This document shows positions 12,481-23,183 of a stretch of DNA of 64,000 bases, in pieces (within the stretch, counting starts at the first letter, position 1; every line of letters begins with the position of its first letter). Origin of the DNA: Rhizophlyctis rosea (taxonomy: Eukaryota > Chytridiomycota > Chytridiomycetes > Rhizophlyctidales > Rhizophlyctidaceae); contig JADGJC010000049.1 in the NCBI GenBank assembly GCA_027596075.1, positions 62,001 through 126,000 of the forward strand, read 5' to 3'. The notes under the pieces are model-generated. The model worked only from the letters and a program-made list of their open reading frames with translations. It made no database searches and was not told the origin of the DNA. A program made the position numbers and the translations under genes.

Positions 12481-13798
12481 ATGGCGTTCAGCGAGTTCAT
12501 AGGCGAAGTCCGAGCCCTCCAAAAACGTCCGAAAAACGAGGAAGCCTTGCAACTCCTCAAGCGGATAGCTTCAATGGTATCATTGAAAGACATCGTACTT
12601 TTCTGCTGAGTCCTATCCTCACTCACAAAGACATGAATAGGTAAAACCCATCATGCGAAAACGAGGCTGGAAAGTCGGCCTTCTGGTCGAATTCTTTCCC
12701 AACAACCCCAACCTCCTCGGTCTCAACGTTAACCGCGGGCAACAAATCAAAATACGGTTGCGTCCAGCGTCAGACGATGCCCGGTTTTTGGACTTTGAGA
12801 GTTTGGTTGGGACTATGCTGCACGAGTAAGTGCTGTTGGACTTTTGGTAACAAAAGTACCATTCGCTGATGACTCCTCAACTTCTCTACAGACTAACACA
12901 CATAGTCCACGGCCCCCACGACGCAAAATTCTACAAACTCCTCGACGAACTCTACTCCGAATACGAATCCAATTTCGCCGCAGGATACAAAGGCGAAGGC
13001 TTCGAAGGCCCCGGCGCCCGAGTCGGACAAGGCGTCTCCCACGACCTTCCACCCCACCTCGCTCGACAAGCCGCTATCGACGCGGCGGAAAAGCGGCGAA
13101 AGAGGAACGACATGATGACGCCTAGTGGTGGGAGGCGGTTGGGCGGGGAGAGGGATTCGAAGATGTTGGAGAAAGTTTTGGGACCGGGGCAGTTGGCGGC
13201 TATGGCGGCTGAGAGGAGGGCGGCGCAGGATCGGATTTGGTGTGGGAGTGGGGAGGGGGAGGAGGCGGGTGGGGCGAGTGGGAGTGGGAGTGGTGTCGGT
13301 GGTGCGGGTGTGGATATGGGGGATGATGGGGTGGTGTTGGTTGGAGGGAAGACCAAGCCCAGTGTCAAGGCACCGCTTGGGAAGGTGGGAGCAAAAGACG
13401 TGCCGGTGGTGGTGGATGCTGTAAGTATCGCGGCGACGGGTCAATTGGAAACCCCACGGCGCAAAGCGGAGACTGGTGGTCCGTCGTCGGGAGATGGGCG
13501 TAAGCGGAAACTGTCGACGTCGGAGGAGACTTGGACGTGTCCCTCTTGCACACTCATTAATGCGCCGTTGGTGCTTCAATGTGCTGTGTGTTGGACGTTG
13601 CGACCGCATGCCGCTGCCGACTTTGAAACACTGGATGACACTGCGTCATTTGGTGGTGGAAGCACAAGCAAAGCACGTACCAAAACTCCACAACGCGAGG
13701 ACGTAAGCACAGGCGGATGGCTCTGTCCACGTTGCACCCTCATGAACGAGTCGCAATTCCGTATGTGCTCCGCCTGTGGATACCTTCGTCCACTTTGA
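12481..13798 (+). CDS. WSS1: Wss1-type WLM metalloprotease with two RanBP2 zinc fingers
   Basis: Zinc protease that degrades DNA-protein crosslinks and SUMO/ubiquitin-modified proteins in the nucleus (Wss1/SPRTN group). Exons 12481-12576, 12641-12825 and 12892-13798 join in frame for 395 residues. The WLM domain covers about residues 1-200. It has the GLNVNRGQQIKIRLR strand and the catalytic GTMLHELTHIVHGPHD motif, where HELTH supplies two His and the Glu, and a third metal ligand follows in HGPHD. A Gly/Ser-rich linker then leads to two RanBP2-type CxxC-x10-CxxC fingers near the C-terminus, beginning TWTCPSCTLINAP and GWLCPRCTLMNES. In Wss1 the tail binds SUMO and Cdc48; no clear SHP box or SIM was pinned down here. 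The splice junction falls inside the HELTH motif codon run, which supports the exon model. Confidence 0.93.
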
Positions 13799-13955
13799 GT
13801 TTACAGCAAAGAGCAAGCATTTTGAACATATTGTATAGTTGTATATAGCGTACTCTTTGTTGATTAGTGTATAGTAGCGTTTGTATATATTTACAATATC
13901 AGCAATGATGATGAACCGCGCACCTTCGACCAAACCAATACAAATAGCACGAATG

Positions 13956-14346
13956 GTCCTTGGTGGGAATCGAACCCACTTGCGCAACTCCAACCTGAAC
14001 AACCTTCAGTACGTGTTTGCCTCCGCAAACACAGCCCTTCTACTGAGGTGCTCGAACTATGCGAGGGAAACCTTATTTTCTGCCCGTTTTTTTCCTTCGC
14101 CTTCGCTGTGCGTGAGGCCCTATCATCAGTAGATTCGTGTGGGCTCCAAAAGGGTACTGAATTCTGTTCAGATGGAAATTGCACACCGGCCAAGCGAAAC
14201 GATTGTTCTTAGCATCATCCAGAAAAGCCTTGCTGCACGGTTCAACAACTCACACCCGCCCAGGCTGAGTGTGCAGCAGTGTGGCCCTGACCAAGGGTCA
14301 GTTACTGGACTTGGGTCGAACAATCGCGACACTTTCCGACAAGGAC
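13956..14346 (-). ncRNA. tRNA-ended structured RNA element, copy A (391 nt)
   Basis: Read on the minus strand, the element begins GTCCTTGTCGGAAAGTG and ends with a perfect T-arm, GTGGGTTCGATTCCCAC, followed by CAAGGAC. The two ends form a 7-bp acceptor-like stem (GTCCTTG with CAAGGAC). Internal features shared with the other copies are the CTGACC-CTT-GGTCAG hairpin, a GGCCACAC box, a CTGCTGCAC/GTGCAGCA stem (plus-strand 14271-14279 and 14231-14238), the GATGCTAAGAACA box, a GGCCGGTGTGCA box and a GTTTGC..GCAAAC hairpin. It is the longest copy and is not next to an ankyrin gene; it lies convergent to WSS1. No T-run terminator follows the 3' end. An ordinary tRNA is excluded by the roughly 300-nt insert. 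See the first finding for interpretation. Confidence 0.7.
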
Positions 14347-15453
14347 TTGTGATTGCTGTAGGGAAAAGGATGGATGGAAGGTACGAGCATGAAAGCTGTA
14401 CAAAATCATGCTTTCTAATGCATGTACTAATGTGGAAGCTAACTACCTACATCCGCCACGAGCGGAAGAGGATGCAGGCCGAAAAGCGGTGCAAATCACT
14501 AGGAAAGATCCTCTCTTTTCCTGGAGACTGGTCTTGTGTGAGGCGGATGCGCGCACGAGTGTCTTGCCCGGTGGTTCTTGCGTTGGGTATAGTGCTGGTG
14601 CTTGATGGTTATGGGGATGGACGGAGGAGGGCGGCGGCGGTAGGAGGTGAGGAAGGAAGGGGAAGAACGAAGTAAGGAAGGTCGAGCGGGAAGGACCACA
14701 GTAGAGACTTGAATAGGTGTGACCAAGCGGGATGCCCCTTGGGGCCGAAAACCTGCTGGAGCAAAGGAGAATCAGTCCTCGAAAAGAACATGGGTGACGA
14801 ATGGAGAGGAACACCAAGATGCCACGTCAGGTGCCCCAAATAGGCAGCGACCATATTTTTGCGAAGAGGGTAGAGTCGCGTCACCCTTCCAAGGAGGCCT
14901 CATGCGAGACTTACAACCGAGTCCGTCTTCCCCCCGTCGAGATCATGCACGTCGTCTTTATAACCACTCTCCTTTCGGTTGCGTGACACCCCAGTAGAAC
15001 CATCTCACACTCGTCACCCAGAAAGAAAGTAGCGAGGCACTTAACTGATAAACTCCACAGATCTCGTTGGATGGATGGATTGATGGTGTTGTTGATGTTG
15101 GTGACGAGCATGTGACAGTGTCGATGACCAGTCGTCTGATCGTGCAGTGGTGAAAATTGGAGGGGAAACAAGGTGATCGACATTTGGGTCTGACCGCCCA
15201 ACCTTGTTGATCAATAATGTGGCGTATGCTGTGGCCGCGTGGCAATTCTAAGCCGCGTGCCACATATTGGCGCAGTTACAACCCCCAGCTTCGCAGTCTT
15301 CACTGTGCAGACTCCCACATGCAGTCCCACACCATCAACTTCACGATCGCAATTACTCCCGTAGATCAGCCAGTCACATAGCATCGAAATAGCAGAGCAT
15401 AAGATATCAAAGCAAAAAGACGAAACCCACGCTTCAACCATACCATCCGGAGA
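14347..15453. other. Intergenic stretch of about 1.1 kb
   Basis: Holds short opposing frames only. The segment just left of 14380 would be the upstream region of RNA copy A and includes a pyrimidine tract on its strand. An imperfect GGAT/GATT tetranucleotide patch occurs near 15062. The last 100 bases are the promoter and leader of the nucleoporin gene. No gene recognised. Confidence 0.35.
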
Positions 15454-17301
15454 ATGTTTGGCGGGGGATCTACGTTCGGTAAGATTATCAGTGAGACTTT
15501 GTCCGGCTTCACCAACTTACATCGTGCTTCGCTCGTTTAGGTGGGCAGTCCGCGTTCGGGGCACCTAAACCCGCAACCGCGCCAACGTTCGGTGCATTCG
15601 GAACCCCCGCTTCCACACAAGCACAAGGAACCACTTCCTTCGGCTTCGGTGCAACACCCGCCTCACAACCTGCAACCGGTGGGGGCTTTGGTGGGTTTGG
15701 AGCATCCACACAAACGACATCTGCACCAACTTTCGGCGGCTTTGGAGCCACGACGCAACAAACCGCCACGCCCAGCTTCACCGGCTTCGGTCAAACCGCC
15801 ACCACGCAAGCTGGAGCAACATCATCATTTACGGGCTTCGGGGCTTCCGGGCAGCAACAAGCAGGGACGGGCACAACGGGGTTCGGTGGGTTTGGGCAAC
15901 CCAATGCAACAGGGTTCAGTCAAACGTCTCAACCGACTTCTGCGTTTGGAACGGCCGCGACTGCGACACCATTTGGAGGGAAGACGCAGTTGCAGACAGG
16001 ATTTGGCGGGTCGACGTTTGGGGGGCAGACGCAACAAACGCCAGGGTTCGGTGGGTTTGGATCGTCGCTGGGGGCGGGTGGTGGGTTTGGGCAGCAGCAG
16101 CAGCCTGTGGCGGGTGGATTCGGTCAGTCCATGAATGGAATGGGTAAGTTTGGCAAACGTGGTCAAAATAACGCATTTGACTTCTCTTAACGCGTTCTCC
16201 GTATTTCAAAGCGCCAGGACAACCGCAACAGGCCACAATAACCGAACATCTGAGCGTCGCGCAGTCACAATGGGACAAAAGTCACCCTAATTATCAATTC
16301 AAGGTAGAATCTAGCATATTCAAGTCCCATGGCACCGGCTAACAATGCATATCGCAGCATTACTTCTACAACCTCGTGCATCCGGACGAAGTACAACGGT
16401 ACGCCGCACCGAATGATCACAATGCCGAAATATACAGACAAGCAATGATCAACAATCCAGATCCAAAATGGTATGCAATAGTGAGACTGAGATAATTATG
16501 TATTGTCATATCTGACTTTTATGGCCTGAAAGCTTGGTACCGGTTCTGGCATTGGGTTTCGATGACATCAAGAAGCGGACGGAGATCCAAGACAGACAAT
16601 GTCAAGCACACGCCAACAAATTGAAGGTACATCCATAGATGGTTGAAAACCGACCCACTTTGCGGGAACTGATGGAATATTGTGAATCGGTAGGAACTTT
16701 CAACAACATTGAGCACTATCAGAAACAAGCATTACGTGGAGACGCTGCGAGCGATCGAAAGAGCCAAGTTCAAACACCGAGAAATCGTGCAAAAGACCTT
16801 ACAGGTACGCTAACACTCGACCACTGACAACTTTCCCACCCCACCCACTCATATCCCCCACCCACAGCTATACAAACAAATCCAACTCCTCAGACAACGC
16901 GGCTACTCCATCCGGGCGGACGAAGAAATGCTGCGGTCGCGGCTGGAAGCCATGCAACGGGAACTGCAAAAGCCCGCGGCGTTCCGGGGCCGGTTGAATG
17001 AGATTCGGGCGGTTGTGAATCAGTTGAAGGATTCGCAGCGGTTGGCGGGGGGTACGGTGGATGATTTGTATGCTGTGGCGGATGAGAGGACTTTGGAGCT
17101 TATTTATGAGGTGAGGTTTGGCGTACACTTGTTTGGGAGTGGGATTTGGAAACTGATTACTTTTTGTTTCTGTGGTGGCATTAGGCTTTGGGAGGGCAAC
17201 AGGAAGGGTTGATGCGTTTGACGGAGATTGTGCAGAGTGATAAGGGTGATGTGGAGATGATGGCGAGGAAGTATGGGGAGAAACCGCATGGGACGAGTTA
17301 G
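15454..17301 (+). CDS. NUP57: FG nucleoporin Nup54/Nup57
   Basis: Central-channel nucleoporin of the Nup62-Nup54-Nup58 (yeast Nsp1-Nup57-Nup49) complex. Eight exons join in frame: 15454-15478, 15541-16143, 16212-16303, 16358-16470, 16533-16626, 16694-16804, 16868-17110 and 17185-17301, for 465 residues. Residues 1-210 are an FG domain with many GFG, FGG and TFG repeats in a Gly/Ala/Thr/Gln background, which binds karyopherins and forms the permeability barrier. After about residue 215 comes the conserved NPNYQFKHYFYNLVHP-type segment with NNPDP and VPVLALGFDDIKKR, the Nup54 alpha/beta region. The C-terminal half is a heptad-rich coiled coil including YVETLRAIERAKFKHREI, used for trimer assembly. 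The ATG-containing first exon is only 25 nt. Neighbours on the minus strand are unrelated. Confidence 0.93.
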
Positions 17302-17519
17302 TGACCTCGTCTTTGCGAGTTTTTTGTGATATCCACGGATCGAATGATTCCACCTCCTTATCATTCAACACCTTTTACTTCCAACTTCCCACATTATTCC
17401 CCCGCCCCTATGTAAATTGCAAGATGGCAAAATAAGGCCAAAACTTTTGTATAATACATTTGAGAAGAAGATTTTTGACCCTCGTCTCGCTTTGCTAAAC
17501 ATCACCCAGCTCTACAACC

Positions 17520-18252
17520 TCAATGCCCACCATAAATCCGCTGGAACGTGCTCATCCCACTCTTCTCCGGGTCATTCCTCGTCAAGAACAAATACGCCAA
17601 CAACCCAATCGCCAAACCCCACAACAAATAACTCGTGTCTTTTGGTTGACCCATACCACCGCCGCCGCCGCCTGCCCCTCCGGCGACTGGTGCGCCACTG
17701 CCTAGTACGCGTCCGCCGGAGGATGGGAAGCCAGTAGAGGAGGAGGATGAAGCGTGTTTACGGACGAGACGTTCTACGGTGTTGATGTCAGCTCCGACGA
17801 CTTCTTCAAGTTTTTTGCCGTTGCGGTAGAGTTGGAATGTTGGCATTGCTGTTACGGAGCATTCGCGGGCTATGCTCTGGTGGTTTTGCATGGTGGGGAA
17901 GGGAGAGGACGTGTTATGGGTTAGTATATCGTCGAAACAGAGGGTCGCGTGGTGGAGGTGAGGAGTTCATGTGGGAATTCTTATCGTACCTGGTGCTCGT
18001 CAACATCGACTTTCAAGAACGTGACGTTGGTTACTTCGTTGGAAAGCTTTTCGAAACGGGGTGCGATGGCTTTGCAGGGGCCGCACCATGTTGCGTGGAA
18101 GTCTACCACGACCTGTTGGTGGAGGTTCGGGTTATAAAACGGGATGCCAAATTCAGACGTGCGTGGGAAGTGGTAAGTTGAGGGCTTACCAGTTTCGAGC
18201 CGTTGATGGCTTTCGTGAATTCGGAGTGGGAGGAGACGTGAACGGTGGGCAT
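17520..18252 (-). CDS. Tail-anchored thioredoxin
   Basis: Three exons, 18190-18252, 17990-18112 and 17520-17876, join in frame to 180 residues. Residues 1-105 are a thioredoxin domain with the redox motif [12 protein letters not shown], the buried Asp of the VVVDFHA strand and the cis-Pro loop [13 protein letters not shown]. Then follow a Ser/Gly-rich linker and a single hydrophobic segment, [17 protein letters not shown], about 20 residues before the C-terminus. The order suggests a cytosol-facing disulfide reductase anchored in a membrane (ER, outer mitochondrial or peroxisomal) by its tail. Ordinary thioredoxins are about 105 residues and soluble, so the added anchor is the notable part. 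The gene is convergent with the nucleoporin gene, 218 bp from its stop. Confidence 0.88.
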
Positions 18253-18601
18253 TGTTTCGTAAGTAGGAGGGACGCAGTTGGAGGATACCAGCAGTGGGAA
18301 TGTAGATGGTGGGAATAAAAGGTGGGGAGGGGAAAGGCTGCAAGGGCGGAATTGAATTACGAAGAAACTCGCGTGCCCACGTGGCGTTCTCCAGGTGAAG
18401 AGCCCCAGGACGCGCCCCCCAGACCCTGGCTGGTCCCAGGCCAGGCCCCAATACATAATTTTAGCCACTGAGGTCTTGAGGTCTTCTTTCCATCAAACCG
18501 TTTCCCACGATCTACCAGCACGTTCCCACACCCTTACAATTGCAACGCTCCGTACCCGACTTCTCCCGTCTACCACCAGCCAAAACCTTACTCACACCAC
18601 C
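18253..18601. promoter_or_regulatory. Divergent promoter, thioredoxin / F-box gene
   Basis: A 349-bp spacer between divergent starts, with pyrimidine-rich leaders on both sides (C/T-rich at about 18480-18600 before the F-box ATG). No specific site recognised. Confidence 0.3.
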
Positions 18602-19926
18602 ATGCAACCCACAACAATCCTCCCAGACCTCCTAATCCTAATCTTCGCCCAACCCGACATATCAGTCCCAACTCTCCTCATGTGCGAGCGCGTCTGCAAG
18701 CAGTGGTGCACAATCATCCGCACCAGCAACATGCAGATATGGAAGGCGAAGGTCGTTCGCGGGTTTCCGGAGGGGTGTTTGCCGGTGCTATATGGGGAGG
18801 AGTGTTGGCGGGATGTGGCGACCTTGTGGTGGGCTTGGAGGCGGTTGGGGCGGCGGTTGAAGACACGAAACCGAGTAAAAAAGCCGGAATCAGTTGACGT
18901 AGTGGAGGGAGTGCGGCATTCGGATGATTTGAAAAGGAGGAGTGATGGGCTTGTACGGGATTTGGCAACAGTATATCCCCACCATTCTTCTGCCTCCTGT
19001 CCGTATGGGGTGCGATGGGTTGGCCAGATTTTCGTTGAAGACATGTACGACACAAGCATGTGGATTGATTCTGTGTTCGCCGATCAGATGCGACCACGCG
19101 AGCGATTGAGTCTGCACCTTCCCAAATCACCTACCAACGCCCTGACATCGTCGAATACGAACCACACGTCGATCACTTCGTATACGAGAACCTCAGCACA
19201 TGCAAGGCAGTCGCGTCGCCCACACTCCCTCGCCCATCGTCAGATGGTGATAAAGTTATCTGCGGCTCTATCATGACGGTACGGTGGTGGGAGGACTTGT
19301 CCAAGATGGCACTAGTCTCATTGGGCGAGCAAACATCGTCCGTCAGAATGCGCTCATTTGACTCGGAAACCGTATTCTTCGAGCATAACGAAAGTATATT
19401 GGTGTACGTCCTGCATGACCACCCCGACCAAATCATTCTTGAGCATTTGAACACCGGCCGCCAACTCGCCTCGTACCATCTTCCTGACTCGGAGATAGTA
19501 ATGGATCTGTATATCACCAGATTCAATGTCGTCGTGGAGCTTGCATCAGAAGAGTTGTGGGTCTTTGACTTCAACTTAACCCTCCTCTACAAAATTCCGA
19601 AATCCTTCAACCTAAACATCAACAATCGTCATTTCTTCTGCTCGTACGCAACGGTGGAGGATTGGTTTGTAGTTTTTGACGCACGCGAAGGGAACAAGAG
19701 AGCTTGGATGGTGTTGGACCCGAAGTCTGGAGGTAGAAAGTACGTTATGGTTGACGAGACAATTAGGAGCGTTGGGGAGGACGGATATCACTTCACCACG
19801 ATTGAATATCCTGTTGATGAGGAGGGAAGGAGGACGGGTGCTGGGGGGGTCAATTGCTACTACTGGCGCACTAAGAAGCCTTCTTGGGGATCAGTAGAAA
19901 CAGATCCAACTTATCCGACTTATTAA
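18602..19926 (+). CDS. F-box protein of unknown target
   Basis: The N-terminus, starting MQPTTILPDLLILIFAQPD, carries an F-box (about residues 5-50) with LLMCERVCKQWCTIIRTSN and IW. It should bind Skp1 and act as substrate adaptor of an SCF ubiquitin ligase. The C-terminal half (from about 19110 to the stop at 19924-19926) has alternating hydrophobic strands such as ILVYVLHD, LWVFDFNLTLLYKIP and DWFVVFDAREG, in the style of a beta-propeller or WD-like substrate domain, but no repeat family was recognised. The two halves lie in different frames. An intron is expected between about 18953 and 19110, with candidate donors GTACGG at 18953 and GTATAT at 18971, but no acceptor is convincing. A frameshift remains an alternative. 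Confidence 0.65.
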
Positions 19927-20139
19927 AAACAAACGAGCAACGTCCGTTGGTCTTCATTGTAAATATGATATACCTACACACCATGCTTTGAACGGAGATC
20001 ATGACCAAATAATAAACGGAAGAAAACTTTCTGTTCTACCATCGTTTGTGACCGATTAAATTCAAACTTTGACCTTTATTCAAACCGCAAACATAATTTG
20101 TCCAAGTATTTGAATACCGGCTATTGGCTCAGAAGAGCT

Positions 20140-20945
20140 TGCACGGTTCCCCGGTAGAGAGCTCGATTCGCACATTTACCTTCCTTCCAACCATTCGCAA
20201 AATTGCGCGGGCTGAGAGATCCCACCTCTTCCCTCCGCCATCAAGCGAATTGCCAAAGTTGAGGCGTTGACGAAAATCTTTCCTCCACCCATGCGCAAAA
20301 ATTGCAAGAGCTGAGGGACGAATGAGACCTGCCCCCTAACCATGCGTAAAGATTGCAAGACTGGAGGTGTGCACGCCTTCCATGCGCCATCAATGCCATT
20401 GCCAGAGCTGAGGCGCTGCGAGACCCTTTCCCGCCAGCCATTACGCGACTGCAGAACAAGTTGTGAACACCTTCCATCCGCCATCAATGCAATCGCCAGA
20501 GTTAAGGTACCTGTCCCTTCCCTCCCAGCTTTCAGCAATTTGCCAGAGTTAAGGAGGTGGACCTTCCCTCCCACCTTCACAAAATTGCCAGAGCTGAGGC
20601 GTCGGTAGTCCAACCACCTGGACATTTCCGAGAATGCGAGAGTTGCGATGGAAACCTTCCCCGTGCCCTTTCTGCAGTTGCCAAAGTTGAGGAAGATCTT
20701 GCCAAATCCTTCCCTCCAACCACTTGCAGGAATGCGAGAGCTGAGGCGTCCAGTCCTTCCCTCCACCTTCTTGAAGTTGCGCGGGATGAGGGTGTTCACC
20801 CTTCCTCCGACAACAAACAAAAATGCAAGAGTTGAGGCGTGCCGATTGCCTTCCCTCCGCCTTCTTGAGATTGCCATGGTTGAGAGTTGAACCCTTCCCC
20901 CTAGCCTTTCTACAAGAATGCAAGAGCTGAGGTACTTGATGTCGA
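20140..20945. repeat. Minisatellite array 1, about 16 degenerate units of 43-53 bp
   Basis: Units follow the pattern CCTTCCCTCC, 10-20 variable bases, then (A)AATTGCCAGAGCTGAGGCGT. Roughly 16 units were counted by eye from 20140 to 20945. Unit length varies between 43 and 53 bp and is mostly not a multiple of three. A minus-strand frame stays open over 286 codons across the array, but since the units are out of register it is unlikely to be a repeat protein. The array is preceded by a header containing GAGCTTGCACGGTTCCC and ATTCGCACA, which recurs before array 2. Confidence 0.85.
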
Positions 20946-21277
20946 GTGTTGAAGTGCCTGCCGAAGTTCTAGTCGAGCCAAAAAGTTTCCGATGCGGATG
21001 TGAGGCACGGCGGTCCACAACAAAAGAAGCAAACACTCATACATAATACCCCGCATCGGAACTGCCCGATATCCCTTGTGTAATGAAGACCGCTGCCAGC
21101 AGCGAAGGTATTGCTGGTATGCTATGATTCCGACTGATCAAGATACTTTTCAAATACAAGCAGTGTCAGTACGTCCAAGTCATCAAGTCCATGTCCTTAG
21201 CCACCAACCAGAAAGAAAGTCCCCGTTCACGGCCCACAAATCTCAAACCCTGTGCCAGTCCAGAGTTGTGTTACCGG

Positions 21278-21690
21278 CTCTCGGCTCCTGGTGGAGCTTA
21301 CACGGTTCCCAAAGAAGGGGCTTGATTCGCACAAACCTTACCCTGATTCCCAAGGGACCACGAGAGTTGAAAGGAAGTCCTCTCACTCGCATTATCCACA
21401 TGGGTGCCAGAATTAAGGTGCCATCATCTTCATCCTGATGCTCAAGAGACGACAGAGCCAATAGCTCTATTGTCAATTTGAGTGCCAGTGTTGAAGTGCC
21501 ACAAAACCTCACCCTGATGCTCAACAGACTACAGAGCTGATGCTCTATTGTCAACTTGAGTGCCAGAGTTGAGGTGTTGCCCACAAAACTTCACCCTGAT
21601 GCTCAAGAGACCACGAAGAGCTGGACGGGTATCACCCCTTCCCTCTCATCGTCAACTTGAGTGCCAGGATTGAAGTGAGGTCGCCAAGAG
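21278..21690. repeat. Minisatellite array 2, about 4 units of 80-90 bp
   Basis: Units share CACCCTGATGCTCAAGAGAC, a short variable part, then TCAACTTGAGTGCCAGAGTTG and a GAAGTG or GAGGTG end. About four degenerate units are visible. The array is introduced by GAGCTTACACGGTTCCC and ATTCGCACA, the same header as array 1. The GCCAGAGTTGAGGTG part of the unit also resembles the end of the array 1 unit, so both arrays seem to derive from one ancestral element. Confidence 0.8.
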
Positions 21691-23183
21691 CCGAGAGCCG
21701 AGAGACCATCGTCAAAGCCGTCGCAGAACCAATCGGGGTAGCCATTGAAGCGTATATCCAATTTCTAAAATGGGTGTAATGGTTTCATTGAGTATACGAA
21801 GCAGGATGGCCGTGCGGTAGGCAAAGCTGGGAAGAGACGATGCAATACCTGAGCAAGAGGTTGAGCCAGTTTAGCAACCAATGGCATATGCCGAGACCGT
21901 GCGGCGCGCTCGACCGGTTGATACTTCGCTTGAAGAAAGTGGAGGGAGGAAGACAAGCGGGGGAGGAGTGTTCGCGGATGATGAAGGGGTTGGTTTTGGG
22001 GTATTGACTAACAGGCCGTTGTATCTATATTATTCTACGTGAGTATGGTGTTTTGATCAATCCGCTGTTACAGTATGTCGATATACTTACGATGGATGAA
22101 TGTCGCAAACATTAATATGTATCTTGAATGTACTTGGTCTTGGTGTTGGATTGAATGTTGGTGTCGAATGGGGAGAGTGGGCTCTGTCTTTACAGGGGCT
22201 TGCCACCCTCATGACTGCGAAGTCATGGCGACATTACAGCCTTCCCCAGACTGCCCCCGCGGACCGTGGGGTCGATTATTCTTGTGTATAAGGGGGTAGT
22301 AAAGCGTCTTGTATAATGGTAGGATATGTGAAGTATGTGACAATCTGTGGATGGAAAGCTGATGGATTAAAGTGTTCAACAACCGATGCTCAAAGTCATT
22401 GGAGCAGGAAATGCTGGTGCCTTGTGCTGTCGCGGACGCTCCGCCAAAAAGGACGGACGTCTAAACCTGACACCGGTCGGACAGCAACCCACCCGGGCCC
22501 TGCATGTCGTCTGGGGTAGGCAAAAGCCAGCGGACCCCAAAACCTCACGTGCATGTACATGTCGAAGGAAGAACGATACTCCCCGAAGGGGATCAGACTT
22601 GTAAGGGGGGGACATTTATGCGACGTGGTTTGAAAAGTTTCGCCGACAGTGGCCAGCCCAAGTAACATCGCCCGCGATACAGCATAGACACACTGAAGTC
22701 CTGCTCTACCTGATACCCTCTCCTCCCGACTTGATCCGCAAATTTGCTGCCGATGGCCATGTGCCACCTCGCCGGGACTTGTGCTTGTAGGTGACATCGG
22801 AGATCGCTTGTTGCAGTTGATGGTGAAGGTTGTGGTGGATGGGTGGATGTATGACACCCGGATAGGCAAGACTTCGCGTCATCGACGGTACCGGTAGATG
22901 GAAGAATTTTAGTTGGAAAGGATGGTTTCCAAAGTGCAACAACTGCGCTTTGGTCGTGTAGACGACTAGATCAGCATATACATCAAAATTTACGTGGCTT
23001 AGATCACTATTGATCTAGTGGCTGATGGCTCAAGACTTCACTCTCCCAGCTTCTGATAAACAACCTTCCACACCTATTTTTACAACGATCCCCAACTTGA
23101 CTATCATATCTACAATACCCTAGTCTGCAACAAGGAACTCATCAGTCCCGACAATACCTTGTACCCCTTTGTCACGAAACGCA
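21691..23183. other. Intergenic stretch of about 1.5 kb, nothing recognised
   Basis: No domain-bearing frame, tRNA or repeat family was found on either strand. Open frames are at most 157 codons and overlap each other. A pyrimidine-rich leader precedes the SPF27 start at 23184. Confidence 0.4.

Noticed and set aside
12893..13609. 238-codon antisense frame within WSS1
   Set aside because: It is the mirror of a G/C-biased WSS1 exon that clearly encodes the WLM protease and zinc fingers.
13956..14060. Ordinary tRNA gene predicted from the T-arm at 13956-13980
   Set aside because: A full cloverleaf cannot be closed within 75-110 nt. The matching 5' acceptor arm lies about 390 nt away, as in four other copies, so it belongs to the long RNA element.
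15541..16134. 197-codon plus-strand frame rich in Pro, His and Arg
   Set aside because: Shifted frame of the FG-repeat exon of Nup54/57; the other frame gives regular GFG repeats and continues through seven introns.
20176..21036. 286-codon minus-strand open frame over minisatellite array 1
   Set aside because: Repeat units are 43-53 bp and out of register with codons, composition alone (few stop-like triplets on that strand) explains the open frame, and no domain or consistent peptide repeat results.
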